Origin: Streptomyces sp. NBC_01445
GTDB lineage: Bacteria; Actinomycetota; Actinomycetes; Streptomycetales; Streptomycetaceae
Direction of reading: 5' to 3'
Length of the DNA: 64,000 nt
NCBI RefSeq assembly: GCF_035918235.1
Contig: NZ_CP109485.1
Location: forward strand, 7,293,001 to 7,357,000
The translations under genes and the position numbers were made by a program. A model generated the notes under the pieces. That model saw only the letters and a list, made by a program, of their open reading frames with translations. It ran no database searches and was not told where the DNA came from. Shown here in pieces: positions 55,901-64,000 of the stretch (positions are counted from its first letter, which is position 1; every line of letters starts with the position of its first letter).

Positions 55901-57030
55901 TTCGCCTCCAGCGTCCGGAAGTGCGGGATGACCTTCTCGCCCCACTGGCGGATGGTCTCCATGCACGCCTCCTGCGGGACCGTGCCCATCTGGATCAGGC
56001 ACATCACCTCGTCCACGCCGATCTCGCGGAGCTGCTCGACGTAACTGATCGCGGTGTCCGCGGAGCCGTAGGCGTGCTCCGCGTTGTAGGTGCCGGTGTC
56101 GACCGGGCGGGCCGGGATGTTCGCCTCGTGGAGCTTGGCGACGAGCTCCTCGCGGTCCCTGGCCATCGCGGCCACGTGGGTCGCCGCGTCATCGGACTCC
56201 GCGTAGGAGGTGGGCGCGGGGGCGTTCCCGTACCAGTGCGCGATCGACTCGGCGAAGAAGCGCTGGCCGCGCGTGCCGAGGCGCAGGGCGAGGTCCGCGT
56301 CGTCGAGGACGACCGTCGGACAGAGCGCCGAGAGGTGGTCGTTGACCTCGGTCGACACGAAGCGCTCGCCGGTGCGGGTCGCGATGGCCTCGTCGTAGAC
56401 CTTGCGCATCGTACGGACGTCGTCGGCGCCGGCGAAACCCATCACCAGGGCCCCGATGCCGAGTTCGGCCGCGAGCTTGAGCGTGTCGTGCTTGGAGCAG
56501 GCCATGAAGAGCGGCGGGTGCGGGGTCTGCACCGGGCGGGGCAGGATCGCGCCGGGCCCGATGTCGATCGAGCCGTGCCACTCGAACTGCTCCTCGCGCC
56601 ACGCCGAGGAGAAGATCCGCAGGGCCTCCTCCATCTGCGGATACGTGTCCTCGGGGCGGACCCCGTACATCCGCATCTCCTGCTTGGTCGCGCCGCGCCC
56701 GGCGCCGATGTCGACGCGGCCGCCGGTGAGCGAGTCGAGCATCGCGGCGCGCTCGGCGACGCGGACGGGGTGCTGGTAGCCGAAGGGCATCGTGACGACG
56801 CCGTGCCCGATGCGGATCCGGGACGTCCTGGCCGCGACCCAGGTCAGGAAGATCTCGGACGCGCTCATGTGCGCGTACTGGGTGAGGGAGTGGTGCTCGA
56901 CCGCCCAGATGCGGTCGAAGCCCATCTCCTCGGCGAAGACGGCCTGTTCGACGCAGTCCCTGAGGACCTGGCGCTCGTTCTCTGGCGTCGGGTCGGCGAG
57001 CTGGGCCTCGAAGATCATGGAGAACTTCAC
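55897..57030 (-). CDS. LLM-class (luciferase-like) flavin oxidoreductase
   Basis: 377 residues from GTG 57030, with GGGAGGATC upstream. The TIM barrel begins KFSMIFEAQLADP and shows the luciferase-like pattern MGFDRIWAVEHHS, RIRIGHGVVTMPF, HPVRVAERAAMLDSLTGGR and VDIGAGRG. Such proteins use reduced FMN or F420. A flavin reductase is encoded 620 bases away on the same strand, suggesting an FMNH2-dependent monooxygenase pair, by inference. It is transcribed divergently from padR, which probably controls it. Confidence 0.85.
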   Translation of the reverse strand: MKFSMIFEAQLADPTPENERQVLRDCVEQAVFAEEMGFDRIWAVEHHSLTQYAHMSASEIFLTWVAARTSRIRIGHGVVTMPFGYQHPVRVAERAAMLDSLTGGRVDIGAGRGATKQEMRMYGVRPEDTYPQMEEALRIFSSAWREEQFEWHGSIDIGPGAILPRPVQTPHPPLFMACSKHDTLKLAAELGIGALVMGFAGADDVRTMRKVYDEAIATRTGERFVSTEVNDHLSALCPTVVLDDADLALRLGTRGQRFFAESIAHWYGNAPAPTSYAESDDAATHVAAMARDREELVAKLHEANIPARPVDTGTYNAEHAYGSADTAISYVEQLREIGVDEVMCLIQMGTVPQEACMETIRQWGEKVIPHFRTLEAK

Positions 57031-57052
57031 GGGGATCCTCCCGAGTGATGTG

Positions 57053-57065
57053 TTTCTAATAGAAA
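57053..57065. promoter_or_regulatory. Palindrome in the padR/LLM promoter region
   Basis: TTTCTA-A-TAGAAA, a perfect 13-bp palindrome 22 bases upstream of the LLM start and 53 bases upstream of padR. A related sequence (CTTCTAGCAGGTATA) follows immediately. Candidate PadR operator. Confidence 0.5.
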
Positions 57066-57106
57066 TACTTCTAGCAGGTATACGTAGGCCGGGGGAAGGG
57101 GCTACG

Positions 57107-57112
57107 TAGACT
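57107..57112 (+). promoter_or_regulatory. Putative -10 hexamer of padR
   Basis: TAGACT ends 6 bases before GTG 57119 and no ribosome binding site is present, pointing to a leaderless transcript. Confidence 0.45.
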
Positions 57113-57118
57113 GCGTGC

Positions 57119-57724
57119 GTGGTGAAGAAGAAGGCGGTAGACGACACGGCGGGCGCGGAGCGCCCCGCACTCCCGGCGACCAGCTGGGCGGTGCTCGGGC
57201 TGCTCTCCTTCGGCGAGGAGCTGTCCGGCTACGACCTGAAGAAGTGGTCGGACTGGTCCCTGCGCTTCTTCTACTGGAGCCCGTCGTTCAGTCAGATCTA
57301 CAGCGAGCTCAAGCGCCTGGAGAAGGCCGGTTACGCGACCTCGCGGATGGTCGCGCAGGAGACCGGTACGCGCGACAAGCGGGTCTATCGGATCACCGAC
57401 GAGGGCATGGAGGCGGTGCGGACCTGGGCGCGCGAGGCGCCCGTGGACCCGCCCGTCCTCAAGCACGGGCCCATGCTGCGGCTCTGGCTCGGGCATCTGC
57501 TCGAAGCCGAACAGATGCGTGAAGTGCTCGCGCGGCACCGTGAGTTCGCCGAGACGATGCGGCTGCGCGCGGAGGAGGACGTGGAGGGCGCGAAGGCCAG
57601 CGAGGCCTGGAGCTATCCGGCGCTCACGCTCAAGTGGGCCGAGCGGTACTACGCGTCCGAGCGTGACCTCGCCGACGCCATGCTCGCGGACATCGAGGAG
57701 CTGGAGCGCGGCAAGCGCCCGTAG
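57119..57724 (+). CDS. PadR-family transcriptional regulator
   Basis: 201 residues from GTG 57119. N-terminal winged helix: TSWAVLGLLSFGEELSGYDL, then YWSPSFSQIYSELKRLEKAG with the YSxL-K motif and the wing KRVYRITDEGMEAV. The C-terminal 90 residues are a long charged coiled-coil helix pair used for dimerisation in subfamily-1 PadR proteins. Its 3' end overlaps the convergent flavin reductase gene by 76 bases. Repression of the divergent luciferase-like gene and of the flavin reductase and FadD-like genes is likely, from context. Confidence 0.9.
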   Translation: MVKKKAVDDTAGAERPALPATSWAVLGLLSFGEELSGYDLKKWSDWSLRFFYWSPSFSQIYSELKRLEKAGYATSRMVAQETGTRDKRVYRITDEGMEAVRTWAREAPVDPPVLKHGPMLRLWLGHLLEAEQMREVLARHREFAETMRLRAEEDVEGAKASEAWSYPALTLKWAERYYASERDLADAMLADIEELERGKRP

Positions 57725-58200
57725 GTGCGCCGGAAGTAGAGCAGCGGCCCTGCGTCGCGGTGCGCGGTCAGTGAGGTGACCCGGCCGAGCGCGATGGCGT
57801 GGTCGCCGCCGTCGAGCACGTCGGCGAGCTCGCACTCGATCGTGGCGAGCGCTCCGTCGAGCAGGGGCGCGCCGTTGCCGCCCGGCCGCCAGGGCGTGCC
57901 CGCGAACTTGTCGCCGCCCGTCACCGCGAAGCGCCGGCACAGCTCGCGCTGGTCCTCGGCGAGGACGTTGACCGCGAACCGACCCGCCGCCCTGATCCGC
58001 GGCCAGGTCGTCGAGGTGTGTGCCGGGCAGAAGCAGACCAGGGGCGGGTCGAGCGAGACCGACGAGAACGACTGCACGGCCATGCCCGCGGGGCAGCCGT
58101 CGCCGTCGAGCGCGGTGATGACCGCGACGCCCGTACAGAAACCGGCGAGGGCGGACTTCAGGTCCTCGGCCGAGGTGGCGGGGTGGGTGGGGATCGGCAT
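57649..58200 (-). CDS. Flavin reductase-like protein
   Basis: 183 residues from ATG 58200. FMN-binding flavin-reductase fold: ALAGFCTGVAVITALDGDG, SFSSVSLDPPLVCFCPAHTS, RFAVNVLAEDQRELCRRFA and GDHAIALGRV are typical. It should supply reduced flavin to a monooxygenase such as the nearby luciferase-like enzyme. The last 20 or so residues (Ser/Ala/Arg-rich) run antisense into padR and look like read-through after the normal domain end LLYFRRTYGRL. Confidence 0.87.
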   Translation of the reverse strand: MPIPTHPATSAEDLKSALAGFCTGVAVITALDGDGCPAGMAVQSFSSVSLDPPLVCFCPAHTSTTWPRIRAAGRFAVNVLAEDQRELCRRFAVTGGDKFAGTPWRPGGNGAPLLDGALATIECELADVLDGGDHAIALGRVTSLTAHRDAGPLLYFRRTYGRLPRSSSSMSASMASARSRSDA

Positions 58201-58219
58201 GTGAGGCCTCCAAGGAATG

Positions 58220-58232
58220 TACCTACTAGGTA
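58220..58232. promoter_or_regulatory. Palindrome in the flavin reductase/FadD promoter region
   Basis: TACCTA-C-TAGGTA, a perfect 13-bp palindrome 20 bases upstream of the flavin reductase start and about 80 bases before the FadD-like gene. A looser version occurs upstream of padR, so the same regulator may act at both places. Confidence 0.5.
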
Positions 58233-58309
58233 TATGCCTAACCGAAACACCTGTGATTGGATACCGGCCACGCTCGCACGTCAAGTACCCCTGATCACAG
58301 GGAGGGTTC

Positions 58310-59893
58310 GTGACCAGCACCACCCCACCGCGCACGCTCGCCCAGCTCCCCGAGTACGCCGCCGCCGCGTACGGCGACCGGGAGGCACTCGCCGACGGCG
58401 AGGTCCGCTGGACCTTCAGCCGGCTGCGCGACGAGATCGCCGCGTCCTCGCGCGCCGCCGTCGCACACGGCATACGCCCCGGCACCCGGGTCGCGATCTG
58501 GGCCGCCAACAGCCGCCAGTGGATCCTCGCCGCACTCGGCGCGGTCGGCGCCGGGGCGGTCCTCGTCCCGGTCAACACACGCTACAAGGCGGCCGAGGCG
58601 GCCGACATCATCCGCCGAAGCGGTGCCGAGATCCTTTACACAGAACGCGGCTTCCTGGGCACCGACTACGTCCACACCTTGACGGCCAGCGGAGAAGACC
58701 TGGGCGCCCTGCACTCCATGGTCGTCCTCCGCGGCGAGGCGCAAGACGACGCCATCGCCTGGGACGCGTACCTGAAGGCGGGCGAGGGTGTCACGGACAC
58801 CGAACGCCTGGCCCGCGCCGCCACCGTGGGCCCCGACGACCTCAGCGACATCCTCTACACCTCCGGCACCACCGGCCGCCCCAAGGGCGTGATGACCACG
58901 CACGGACAGACGGTCCGTCTCTACGAGGAGTGGTCGCGCCAGGTCACGTTGCGCACCGGAGACCGCTACCTCCTGGTGAACCCGTTCTTCCACACGTTCG
59001 GCTACAAGGCGGGCGTCATCGCCTGCCTGCTGCGCGGCGTCACGATGCTGCCGGAGGAGGTCTACGACACGGACCGCGTCCTGGAGCGCATCGCCACCGA
59101 ACGAGTCACCTGCCTGATGGGCCCGCCCACGATCTTCCACGGCCTGATCCACCACCCTCGCCGACATGAGACCGACCTCGGAGCGCTACGACTCGCGGGA
59201 ACGGGCGCCGCAACCATCCCAACGGAACTGGTAGAACTCATCCGCACCGAACTCGGCGCCCCCGACGTGTTCACGGCGTACGGGCTGACCGAGTCGGGAG
59301 GCGTCGTCTCCGTCTGCCCCACGGACGCCGACGCGTGGACCGTCGCGCACACGGTGGGCCGCGCGCTGCCCGGCACCGCGATCCGGATCGCCTCACCGCT
59401 GGGCGACGAACTGCCCGCAGGCGAACCGGGCGAGGTACAGGTGCGCGGCTACCACGTGATGCGCGGCTACCTGGACGACGAAACGGCAACCCAAGAGGCA
59501 GTCCCCCAAGACGGCTGGCTCCGCACGGGCGACATCGGCAAGCTCGACGACCGTGGCTTCCTCACCATCACGGACCGGCTCAAGGACATGTATGTGGTGG
59601 GCGGCTTCAACGCGTACCCGGCCGAGGTGGAGAACACCCTGCTCGGCCACGAACAGATAGTGGACGCCGCCGTAGTGGGCGCTCCGGACGAACGACTCGG
59701 CGAGGTGGGCGTCGCCTTCATCGTCGTATCCGGACCCGTAGACGCAAAGAAGCTCACCGCGTGGACGCGTGAGCGCCTGGCCAACTTCAAGGTCCCGCGC
59801 CGCTTCGTCACAGTCCCGGAGCTCCCGCGCAACGCGGGCGGCAAGCTCCTCAAAGGCGAGCTGCGCCGTACGGCAAGAGGAGAGACCACATGA
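58310..59893 (+). CDS. FadD3-like acyl-CoA ligase
   Basis: 527 residues from GTG 58310 with GGGAGGG upstream. An ANL-superfamily enzyme: ATP motif ILYTSGTTGRPKGVMTTH, the aromatic FTAYGLTESGG, the DGWLRTGDIG and DRLKDMYVVGGFNAYPAEVE hinge, and the catalytic lysine in RNAGGKLLKGEL are intact. The closest type I recognise is FadD3, which ligates CoA to the steroid C/D-ring acid HIP, but benzoate- or long-chain-type ligases cannot be excluded. It overlaps the acyl-CoA dehydrogenase gene by ATGA, so the two act in sequence. Confidence 0.85.
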   Translation: MTSTTPPRTLAQLPEYAAAAYGDREALADGEVRWTFSRLRDEIAASSRAAVAHGIRPGTRVAIWAANSRQWILAALGAVGAGAVLVPVNTRYKAAEAADIIRRSGAEILYTERGFLGTDYVHTLTASGEDLGALHSMVVLRGEAQDDAIAWDAYLKAGEGVTDTERLARAATVGPDDLSDILYTSGTTGRPKGVMTTHGQTVRLYEEWSRQVTLRTGDRYLLVNPFFHTFGYKAGVIACLLRGVTMLPEEVYDTDRVLERIATERVTCLMGPPTIFHGLIHHPRRHETDLGALRLAGTGAATIPTELVELIRTELGAPDVFTAYGLTESGGVVSVCPTDADAWTVAHTVGRALPGTAIRIASPLGDELPAGEPGEVQVRGYHVMRGYLDDETATQEAVPQDGWLRTGDIGKLDDRGFLTITDRLKDMYVVGGFNAYPAEVENTLLGHEQIVDAAVVGAPDERLGEVGVAFIVVSGPVDAKKLTAWTRERLANFKVPRRFVTVPELPRNAGGKLLKGELRRTARGETT

Positions 59894-60930
59894 AATTCAC
59901 ACGGGAACAGAACGACCTGAGGTCAGCCGTAAGGGCGGTGCTGACCCAGCACGAGGGCGCGACGGCCTGGGTCCCGCTCACGGAGGCCGTCGGCGCGGCA
60001 GGCCTAGGGGTGCCGGAGGAGTACGGCGGCGTCGGCGGCGGCACGCTGGAAACATACGTGGTCATGGAGGAACTGGGCCGGACACTCAGCCCGGTCCCGT
60101 ACCTGGCCTCAACCATCTTGGCCACGCAGGCATTGGTCGCCTCCGGCAACGCGAGGGCCTGCGCCGAACTGCTCCCCAGGCTGTCCGACGGCACCGCAGT
60201 AGGAGCGCTGGCCTGGGCGGAAAACGGCAGCTGGGAGCCAAAGGCGCTGAGCGCCCGAGTCCGAGCGGGCCGACTGACAGGTGTAAAGGAACATGTCCTG
60301 ACAGGCCCCGGACACCCGGACACCCTCCTGGTACTGGCCCAAGGCGAAGAAGGCCCCGCCCTCCACCAAGTCACCTGTGCAGACGGCGAGTTCACGCCCC
60401 TCCCCACCATGGACGAGACGCGTCCCCAGGCCCGCATCACTTTCGACGGGACCCCGGACGTCGAGCTCCTGGCCGCAGACGGAGGACGAATCCTGTCCCG
60501 CGTACGGGATCTCGCCTGCACAGCGCTGGCGGCCGAACAGATGGGCGCCGCAACCCAGGCGCTCGTGGACACCATCGAGTACGCCAAGAACCGAGTGCAG
60601 TTCGGACGGCCCATCGGCTCGTTCCAGGCGGTGAAGCACCGCATAGCCGACCTGCACGTCGAACTGGAGGCCGCACGCTCACTCGCCCAAGCCGCCGCAC
60701 ACTCCAACGCGGCACCCCACCTGGCGGCAGCCGCGAAGGCCGCCTCCTCCCAGGCGTACACGAACATCGCCGGCGAGATGATCCAGCTGCACGGCGGCAT
60801 AGGCATCACCTGGGAACACCAGGCGCACCGCCATCTGAAACGAGCGCACTCCGCCCGCCTGCTCTTCGGCGCCCCGGCCGAACACAGACAACGCCTCGCC
60901 GCCGGCTTGGACCTCACCCCAGTGACGTAA
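59890..60930 (+). CDS. Acyl-CoA dehydrogenase, short beta-type subunit
   Basis: 346 residues from ATG 59890. The N-terminal helical domain (GVPEEYGGVGGGTLETYVVMEELG) and C-terminal QFGRPIGSFQAVKHRIADLHV are clear, with an ending LHGGIGITWEHQAHRHLKRAHS. The FAD-binding GT-x-E-I motif and an obvious catalytic glutamate are missing, as in the non-catalytic subunit of the heteromeric acyl-CoA dehydrogenases used for steroid side chains and rings. It is coupled to the FadD-like ligase. The complementary alpha subunit may be the one at the window end. Confidence 0.85.
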   Translation: MKFTREQNDLRSAVRAVLTQHEGATAWVPLTEAVGAAGLGVPEEYGGVGGGTLETYVVMEELGRTLSPVPYLASTILATQALVASGNARACAELLPRLSDGTAVGALAWAENGSWEPKALSARVRAGRLTGVKEHVLTGPGHPDTLLVLAQGEEGPALHQVTCADGEFTPLPTMDETRPQARITFDGTPDVELLAADGGRILSRVRDLACTALAAEQMGAATQALVDTIEYAKNRVQFGRPIGSFQAVKHRIADLHVELEAARSLAQAAAHSNAAPHLAAAAKAASSQAYTNIAGEMIQLHGGIGITWEHQAHRHLKRAHSARLLFGAPAEHRQRLAAGLDLTPVT

Positions 60931-60973
60931 CCTCGGCACTTTCGCCACACCCCAGCACCATCGGAGCCGCCCC

Positions 60974-61540
60974 ATGCCCGGGACCACTGACAACGGCGTA
61001 CGGCTGCTGCCCGCAGCGGAGCGAACCGCCGCGGCCTGGAAGAACGGCGGCGGGGTCACCCGCAACATCGCGGCGTCGCCGCCGGACGCGGGGACGGACG
61101 ACTTCGTGTGGCGGGTGAGCCTTGCGGACGTAGCGGGCGACGGCCCGTTCTCCGCGTTCCCCGACGTCGACCGGACCCTGACGATGGTCGAGGGCGCCGG
61201 CATGGAACTGACGGTCGGCGACGACCACAGAACCGTGGACGAGCGCTACGTGCCACAGGACTTCCGAGGCGACGTCCCGACCGACTGCCGCCTCATCGAC
61301 GGCCCGGTCGTGAACTTCAACGTCATGTGGCGCAGAGGAGCCGGCACGCCCCCCGCGGTGGCAGTGGTCCGAGGCCGCCTCACCATCACCGGCAAGGCCC
61401 TGGTCGTAGCGCTGGACGGCGAGGGCGCGAACGTCGGAGGACATGAGCTCGCCCGCTACGACGCCGCGCTGGTGACCTCGTCCACTGCTGCCGGCGCACT
61501 GCACGCCAGGGGACGCACGGCCGTAGTCACCTTCCCCTGA
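60974..61540 (+). CDS. HutD/Ves-family protein
   Basis: 188 residues from ATG 60974, 43 bases after the acyl-CoA dehydrogenase gene. AAAWKNGGGVTRNIA at the start is diagnostic of HutD, a beta-barrel (cupin-like) protein first linked to histidine utilisation. No hut genes are near. Mid-protein WRVSLADVAGDGPFSAFPDVDR and the LTMVEGAGMEL segment also fit. It may be the last gene of the FadD operon or have its own start. Its biochemical role is not established. Confidence 0.88.
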   Translation: MPGTTDNGVRLLPAAERTAAAWKNGGGVTRNIAASPPDAGTDDFVWRVSLADVAGDGPFSAFPDVDRTLTMVEGAGMELTVGDDHRTVDERYVPQDFRGDVPTDCRLIDGPVVNFNVMWRRGAGTPPAVAVVRGRLTITGKALVVALDGEGANVGGHELARYDAALVTSSTAAGALHARGRTAVVTFP

Positions 61541-62012
61541 GCGCCCCAACCCCGCGACGGAACGGACCACGGCGATCAGCCGCGTACGAAACGGCCGTGG
61601 GCGAGAGGAAGCCCCACCGGCCCGTAGCCGCCCCCCCGACGGGAGGGGACGTGGCGGGATGTGCGCGCGGAGCCACGTGCGGGAGCGCTCGGGCCCACGT
61701 TCCGATGCCCAGAACCCATAGAACAGCGAGCACGTACATCCCGGCGCGGCCCCGCACCCACGAACGGCGAGGCGTCGCAGGCACGGCGCCGCACCCTGAA
61801 CGGCGAGTCGCAGCAGGCACGGCGCCGCACCACGCGGGGCATCCCGCGTGCGTCGACGAGTACGGCGGCCGCCTGATCTTCCAGCGCGGTCCCTGAACGG
61901 CGAGGCGTCGCAGGCACGGCGCCGCCCCCTGAACGGCGAGTGCCCCCACGACCGAGGCCGCGAGGCGCACCGAACCAGAACTGAACCGACCCGCCCCTCC
62001 CTCAGAGCGCAG
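61541..62012. other. Non-coding gap with GC-rich repeats
   Basis: 472 bases without a supported gene; frames here look like arginine/alanine-rich noise. The right part (61761-61946) holds a family of about 36-bp repeats, listed separately. The gap separates two convergent transcription units. Confidence 0.5.
61761..61946. repeat. Repeats of a ~37-bp GC-rich unit
   Basis: The unit GAACGGCGAGGCGTCGCAGG followed by CACGGCGCCGCACCCT occurs at 61761-61797, in a variant at 61798-61833, again at 61894-61930, and in part at 61931-61946. Copies 1 and 3 differ at about two positions. Each contains the palindrome GGCGCC. It resembles dispersed non-coding repeats seen between genes in streptomycetes. 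Confidence 0.75.
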
Positions 62013-62987
62013 TCAGCCGCCAACCCCCTCCGCCAGCACCCGAGCCCGGCAATCCGCAGGTGCCCCCCACGCGTCCCGCAGCGGCCGGGCCTTGCGCAGC
62101 CACAGCGACAGGTCCAGCTCCTGCGTGTACCCGATGGCCCCATGCAGCTGGAGGGCAGCCCGCGCCGCCGCGTAAGAAGCCTCACCCGCCGCAACCTTCG
62201 CCGCGGCGATGTCCCCGGGTGCCATCGAGAGCGCCGCCCCGAACACCAGCGGCCGCGCGAACTCCAGCCCCGTGAGCGCGTCCGCGAGCCGGTGCTTCAC
62301 GGCCTGGAAGGAGCCGATGGGGGAGCCGAACTGGGTGCGCTGCGTGGCGTATTCGACGGTCCGGTGCAGCAGGGAGAGGCCCACACCGAGCGACTGCGCG
62401 GCGGTGAGGAACGCGGCGAGATCCACGGCCCGGGCGGCAGCGTCCCGCACATCCGGCCCGCGCGCGAGCAGCGTCCCACCCTCCACAGACGGCGCGTAGA
62501 GCCGGCGCGCAGGATCGGCGGAGGGCAAGAGAGGCCCGTGGCCGGAGGCAAGCCGCAGCTCATCGCCACAGACGACGAAGACGGCGTCGGCGGAGTCCGC
62601 ATCCAGGACGTAAGAACCATCCACACCGAGGGACGCCACCACATCCCCCGAGGCGATCCCGGGAAGCCACTCCTTGGCAACATCAGGCAGGCAGTCCAGA
62701 AGCCGAGCCACGGCGGCGGTCTCCACCACGGGTCCGGGCACCCCGAACCGCCCCAACTCCGTAAAGGAAACGGCCAGTTCAACCGGCAGGAGCCCCGCCC
62801 CGCCATACGCCTCCGGAACAGCGAGCGCGAAGACACCTGTCCCGCCCAGCCGCGACCACAGCGCCCGCCCGGGCCCGTGATCGCCGGACGACCAGGCGCG
62901 GATCACCTCAGGGGTGTCCGCGGCGGTCAGAAGCCGGTCGAGCGTGCGCCCGAACTCGGCCTGCTCCGCGTCGAGGAGGAACCTCAT
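62013..62987 (-). CDS. Acyl-CoA dehydrogenase, short beta-type subunit
   Basis: 324 residues from ATG 62987, overlapping the following upstream gene by one base (TGATG). The N-terminal SRLGGTGVFALAVPEAYGGAG and the QFGSPIGSFQAVKHRLADAL and ALQLHGAIGYTQELDLSLWL segments identify the family; the normal FAD GT-x-E-I motif and catalytic Glu are not seen. It pairs with the full-type subunit encoded just upstream, the usual two-gene arrangement of a heteromeric dehydrogenase. Confidence 0.87.
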   Translation of the reverse strand: MRFLLDAEQAEFGRTLDRLLTAADTPEVIRAWSSGDHGPGRALWSRLGGTGVFALAVPEAYGGAGLLPVELAVSFTELGRFGVPGPVVETAAVARLLDCLPDVAKEWLPGIASGDVVASLGVDGSYVLDADSADAVFVVCGDELRLASGHGPLLPSADPARRLYAPSVEGGTLLARGPDVRDAAARAVDLAAFLTAAQSLGVGLSLLHRTVEYATQRTQFGSPIGSFQAVKHRLADALTGLEFARPLVFGAALSMAPGDIAAAKVAAGEASYAAARAALQLHGAIGYTQELDLSLWLRKARPLRDAWGAPADCRARVLAEGVGG

Positions 62988-64000
62988 CAGCGCCGTCCCT
63001 TCGGCAGGCCGAGCAGCCGCTCGGCGATGATGTCGCGCTGGATCTCATTGGTGCCCGCATAAATGGGCCCGGCGAGCGAGAAGACATACCCCTCACCCCA
63101 CCCACCGCGGTCATCGGCCAACTCGCCGTCGGAGCCGAGCAGATCGAGCGCGGTCTCATGCAGAGCGATGTCGTACTCCGACCAGAACACCTTGTTCAGA
63201 CTGGACTCGGCCCCGATCGTCTGACCGGCGGCGAACCGCGATGCGTTGGCGTACGTGAACAGCTGATACGCCCGCGCCCCGATCAAGGCATCGGCAACGC
63301 GATCGCGGATCCCGGCATCCTCCCCCCGCTCCCCCCACAGCCGTACGAGCCGATCGGCGGCAGCAAGGAAGCGCCCGGGCGACCGGAGCGTGAGCCCCCG
63401 CTCGTTCCCCGTAGTCGACATAGCGATACGCCACCCGTTGCCCGGCTCGCCGATGACGTCTTCGTCAGGCACGAAGACCCGGTCGAGGAACAGCTCGGCG
63501 AACGCCGGTTTCCCGTCGAGCCGCCCGATGGGCCGCACGGTCACCCCGGGCGCCCGCAGGTCGAACATCAGGTAGGTCAGCCCCTGATGGGGCTTGGGCG
63601 CGTCAGGATCCGTACGGAAGATCCCGAAGGCCCGGTCGGCGAAGGCGGCCCGCGATGACCAGGTCTTCTGCCCGGACAGCAGCCAGCCCCCCTCCGTGCG
63701 CACGGCCCTGGACTTGAGGGACGCCAGGTCGGACCCGGCCTCCGGCTCGGACCAGGCCTGCGCCCAGATCGTCTCGCCGCTCGCCACGGAGGGCAGCACC
63801 CGGGCCCGCTGCTCAGGTGTGCCGTGGTCGAAGAGGGTCGGCGCAAGCAGGTTGATGCCGTTCTGCGAGACACGCCCAGGGGCGCCCGAGGCGTAGTACT
63901 CCTCCTCGAAGAGCAGCCACGAAAAGATGTCGGCGCCCCGCCCCCCGTACTCCTCGGGCCAGGACACCACCGACCAGCGCCCGGCGTGAAGCTGCGCCTC
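62987..64000 (-). CDS. Acyl-CoA dehydrogenase, catalytic-type subunit (5' end outside window)
   Basis: The frame is open to the last base of the window, so the N-terminus is missing; 337 residues and the stop are visible. WPEEYGGRGADIFSWLLFEE, the WSEPEAGSDLASL motif, AQAWSEPEAGSD, the glutamate in TTGNERGLTLRSP and the FAD-binding YAGTNEIQRDIIAERLLGLP are intact, so this is the active subunit. It overlaps the short subunit gene by TGATG. Together they should form an alpha2beta2-type enzyme for a bulky acyl-CoA, with the substrate unknown. Confidence 0.9.
   Translation of the reverse strand, partial: EAQLHAGRWSVVSWPEEYGGRGADIFSWLLFEEEYYASGAPGRVSQNGINLLAPTLFDHGTPEQRARVLPSVASGETIWAQAWSEPEAGSDLASLKSRAVRTEGGWLLSGQKTWSSRAAFADRAFGIFRTDPDAPKPHQGLTYLMFDLRAPGVTVRPIGRLDGKPAFAELFLDRVFVPDEDVIGEPGNGWRIAMSTTGNERGLTLRSPGRFLAAADRLVRLWGERGEDAGIRDRVADALIGARAYQLFTYANASRFAAGQTIGAESSLNKVFWSEYDIALHETALDLLGSDGELADDRGGWGEGYVFSLAGPIYAGTNEIQRDIIAERLLGLPKGRR

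Noticed and set aside
61761..61946. CRISPR array
   Set aside because: Units are nearly contiguous with no unique spacers of constant length and no cas genes nearby.

Overview
This window reads as chromosomal DNA of a Streptomyces species or close relative. Evidence: very high G+C with G/C-biased third codon positions, frequent GTG starts, many genes with a -10 hexamer only 6-8 bases before the start codon (leaderless transcripts), a bifunctional priA in place of hisA and trpF, a trpC-trpM-trpB-trpA order, a TIGR03085-type DinB-like protein, an F420/luciferase-type enzyme and a bL37-like 24-residue protein. I see no rRNA, tRNA, CRISPR array, prophage or insertion sequence.

Layout. 1-9.3 kb: 3' end of dnaE, a strong hairpin terminator, a 59-residue hydrophilic protein, a NYN-domain protein, an ABC exporter pair, a DUF2567 membrane protein, bL37-like gene under a perfect palindrome, a YbaK deacylase, a LON substrate-binding-domain protein, a helical-repeat protein and a large beta-helix-like membrane protein. 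9.4-15.3 kb: histidine operon hisD-hisC-hisB-(54-aa membrane protein)-hisH-priA-ridA-hisF, mostly start/stop coupled and closed by a terminator; a 9+9 bp palindrome lies in front. 15.3-17.9 kb: ArsR-type regulator with twin TTGCGCAA operators, MFS exporter, TIGR03085 protein. 18-25 kb: hisI, trpE, three small membrane or hypothetical genes, then trpC-trpM-trpB-trpA and a terminator. PriA in the his operon should supply the missing TrpF step. 25-26.9 kb: membrane-anchored DsbA-like thioredoxin and lgt.

26.9-35.3 kb (minus strand) is the most unusual metabolic block: a LacI-type regulator with a LacI-box, four different ADP-ribosylglycohydrolase-family genes, a CaiB-type CoA-transferase and a CitE-like lyase, nearly all linked by ATGA/GTGA overlaps. 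35.5-42.6 kb: VIT-family transporter, then gltB-gltD (glutamate synthase) with a possible GlnR half-site.

42.7-50.5 kb is a polymorphic-toxin locus: a 1582-residue RHS protein with a C-terminal nuclease domain, followed by two DUF1963-type paralogues, a third degraded copy, another putative immunity protein, an orphan copy of the RHS 3' end and two copies of a structured 64-bp repeat. It looks like a duplicated and partly decayed toxin/immunity array.

50.7-64 kb: secreted GH46 chitosanase, an 11-bp tandem repeat, a helical-repeat protein, a zinc-finger rhomboid protease, then a catabolic region (esterase, SDR, luciferase-like enzyme, PadR regulator, flavin reductase, FadD3-like ligase, three acyl-CoA dehydrogenase subunits, the last cut by the window end) with HutD and a non-coding repeat patch between. 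The catabolic genes suggest beta-oxidation of a cyclic or steroid-like acid; the substrate is not determinable from sequence.
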